Positions 13,017 through 14,256 of a stretch of DNA of 14,256 nucleotides are shown piece by piece (position 1 is the stretch's first letter; each line of letters opens with the position of its first letter). The DNA is from Pseudomonadota bacterium. GTDB lineage: Bacteria; Myxococcota_A; UBA796; SXON01. A program made the translations under genes and the position numbers. Below the pieces are notes generated by a model. The model was not told the DNA's origin. It searched no databases and saw only the letters and a program-made list of their open reading frames with translations. The stretch spans positions 1 through 14,256 of the forward strand of contig SXOM01000071.1 in assembly GCA_005776735.1 (NCBI GenBank). Reading direction: 5' to 3'.

Positions 13017-13056
13017 CACGGCCCGGGCGGCGACGCCCGGGCCGTGTGTCGTTTTG
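13017..13056 (+). terminator. Intrinsic terminator of ftsZ
   Basis: Perfect 12-bp arms CACGGCCCGGGC (13017-13028) and GCCCGGGCCGTG (13035-13046) flank a 6-base loop and are followed by TGTCGTTTT. The T-tract is on the plus strand only, so the terminator serves ftsQ-ftsZ rather than the convergent dehydrogenase gene. Confidence 0.88.
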
Positions 13057-13069
13057 CGGTCCGGCGCGG

Positions 13070-14023
13070 CTACAGGCCCGCGAGCACGGCGTCGCGCACG
13101 GCGTGGAGGCCGGCGGTTCCGCCCATGTCGCGGGTGTGGACGCCCGCCTGGAGCGCCGCGACACACGCGGCTTGCAGCCGGTCGGCGCGGGCCGTGTCGC
13201 CCAGGTGCTGCAGCAGGTCGACCGTGAGGCCGAGCAACGGGTAGGGGTTGGCCCCGTCCGGTCCGACCGTCTCGACCGTGGTGCCGTGCGGCGTCTCGAA
13301 GACCGTGACCCCGGGTCCGTAGTTGGTGCCACACGCGACGGTGACCCCGCCCGCCATACCGGCGGCGCAGTCGCTCACGATGTCGCCGAACAGGTTGCCG
13401 GCCACCAGGACATCGAAGCTCTGGGGCTTGCGGACGATCTGCATGCACAGCGCGTCGACGATGACGTCGTCGTGGGTGAGGTCGGGGAACGCCTGGGCGA
13501 TCTCGCGGCCGACCGCGAGGAACATCCCGTCGGCCTTCTTGAGGATGTTCGCCTTGTGCACGGTGGTGACCCGCTTCCGGCCGTGGTCGCGGGCCCACTG
13601 GAACGCGGTGCGGTGGATGCGCTCGCACGCGGCGCGGGTGGTGACCTTCACCGTTTCGAACACCCCGTCGGCCGACTGGTGCTCGAAGCCGCTGTAGATG
13701 TCCTCGCTCGCTTCGCGAAAGATGGCGATGTTGACCCCCTGCGCGCGGGCGGGGAGGCCGGGCAGGTTGGCGACCCGACGCACGATCGTGTGGATGCCGA
13801 GCGCGCGGCGGAACGCGACGGTCGGCGGCAGCTTGCCGGCCTGGATCGGGGCGACCCACTTGCCCTTGAGCACCAGGCCCGTGCGGCGGGCGGAGACGAG
13901 CGCACCCTCGAGGTCGTTCTGTTCGTCCCACTGAAGGTCGGCGCCGAGCGCGGCGACCACGGCCCGCGTGACCTCGGCCACCTGGGGTCCGACGCCGTGT
14001 CCGGGGATGAGCGTGACTTCCAT
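13070..14023 (-). CDS. NAD-dependent isocitrate dehydrogenase family protein (IDH3-like)
   Basis: A member of the isocitrate/isopropylmalate dehydrogenase family (metal-dependent beta-decarboxylating dehydrogenases), 317 residues. MEVTLIPGHGVGPQV is the family N-terminus, with His9 where Asp is usual. FREASEDIYSGFEHQ (102-116) holds the substrate Arg103 and catalytic Tyr110 and resembles IDH (RENTEDxYxG) more than isopropylmalate dehydrogenase. HKANILKKADGMF (156-168) holds catalytic Lys157. VDALCMQIV (189-197) and NLFGDIVSD (210-218) supply metal ligands Asp190, Asp214 and Asp218. ETPHGTTVETVGPDGANPYPLLG is the cofactor-binding end, altered from the usual HGSAPDIAG. The ATG follows a TAGGAG ribosome site overlapping the stop of a related gene 8 bases upstream. 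The pair may form a hetero-oligomer like eukaryotic NAD-IDH. Homoisocitrate or another malate-type substrate is possible. Confidence 0.87.
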   Translation of the reverse strand: MEVTLIPGHGVGPQVAEVTRAVVAALGADLQWDEQNDLEGALVSARRTGLVLKGKWVAPIQAGKLPPTVAFRRALGIHTIVRRVANLPGLPARAQGVNIAIFREASEDIYSGFEHQSADGVFETVKVTTRAACERIHRTAFQWARDHGRKRVTTVHKANILKKADGMFLAVGREIAQAFPDLTHDDVIVDALCMQIVRKPQSFDVLVAGNLFGDIVSDCAAGMAGGVTVACGTNYGPGVTVFETPHGTTVETVGPDGANPYPLLGLTVDLLQHLGDTARADRLQAACVAALQAGVHTRDMGGTAGLHAVRDAVLAGL

Positions 14024-14031
14024 GGCGGCTC

Positions 14032-14256
14032 CTACAGCGCGTCGATGACGGCGGCGGTGAATTCTTCGGTCCCGGCCTTGCCCCCGAGGTCGCCGGTGAG
14101 GTGGCGGCCCTCGGCCAGCACGTCCCACACCGCGCGCTCGATGCGGCCCGCGATCTTCCACTCGCCCACGTGCTCGAGCAGCATGTTCGCCGACAACAAC
14201 AACGCCAGCGGGTTGGCCTTGCCCTGCCCCGCGAGGGCGGGGGCCGTGCCGTGCCC
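14032..14256 (-). CDS. Second isocitrate/isopropylmalate dehydrogenase family gene, C-terminal part only
   Basis: Reading the minus strand back from the TAG at 14032-14034 gives an open frame of 74 residues to the window edge. It starts with GHGTAPALAGQGKANPLALL, the cofactor-binding HGTAPxxAG...ANP motif of NAD-dependent isocitrate/isopropylmalate dehydrogenases. It ends GDLGGKAGTEEFTAAVIDAL, a C-terminus typical of isocitrate dehydrogenase. Unlike the neighbour at 13070 it keeps the canonical APxxAG cofactor loop, so the two are diverged paralogues rather than a broken single gene. The N-terminal three quarters lie beyond the window. Its stop codon overlaps the ribosome binding site of the downstream gene, indicating co-translation. 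Confidence 0.85.
   Translation of the reverse strand, partial: GHGTAPALAGQGKANPLALLLSANMLLEHVGEWKIAGRIERAVWDVLAEGRHLTGDLGGKAGTEEFTAAVIDAL

Noticed and set aside
11787..13931. 714-codon minus-strand open frame across ftsZ and the dehydrogenase gene
   Set aside because: It spans two well-supported genes in the wrong frame and crosses the terminator; no domain was seen.

Overview
The window is very GC-rich (roughly 70% by eye) and densely coded. It looks like a chromosomal segment of a Gram-negative bacterium, most likely from the Myxococcota or a related former-deltaproteobacterial lineage. The support is a mix of sequence and inference: Lys/Asn-poor proteins, several lipoproteins, a parS-like site of the GTTCCACGTGGAAC type, a strong sigma-54-type promoter, an ECF sigma factor with a zinc-finger anti-sigma partner, and a myxobacterial-like FtsZ. 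No rRNA, tRNA, CRISPR array or insertion sequence was seen, and no gene-free stretch exceeds about 300 bases.

Layout. (1) 2-982, plus strand: the 3' two thirds of pyrD (pyrimidine synthesis), then a small Cys-rich exported protein. A parS-like palindrome lies at 1078-1093, next to the stop codon of the following convergent gene. (2) 1094-3680, minus strand: gpmI (glycolysis), overlapping by 11 bases a threonine aldolase gene. (3) 3790-4245, plus strand: a small predicted lipoprotein behind a near-consensus sigma-54 promoter. (4) 4342-9898, minus strand: a tight five-gene run, read as an M4 (thermolysin-type) metalloprotease lipoprotein, a SET-domain protein, two paralogous ATP-grasp ligases and a stand-alone E2-type acyltransferase domain. 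(5) 10154-10992, minus strand: an ECF sigma factor and a 77-residue zinc-binding anti-sigma-like protein, overlapping by 4 bases. (6) 11087-12998, plus strand: ftsQ and ftsZ with no ftsA between them, ending in a strong intrinsic terminator. (7) 13070-14256, minus strand: two tandem NAD-dependent isocitrate-dehydrogenase-family genes, the second cut by the window edge.

Most of the window is core metabolism and cell division. The accessory part is region 4. Its last three genes have gaps of 13 and 0 bases, and two of them are ATP-grasp paralogues that share the same active-site signatures. Their coupling to a lipoyl-less E2-like acyltransferase suggests an uncharacterised pathway that activates carboxylates and forms amide or acyl bonds. 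The SET protein and the protease are probably co-transcribed with them, but their link to the pathway is not shown. Other points worth checking are a cluster of odd substitutions in the core of FtsZ, the missing ftsA, the sigma-54 promoter, the parS-like site, a 19-bp perfect inverted repeat at 10056-10147, and the paired dehydrogenase genes.
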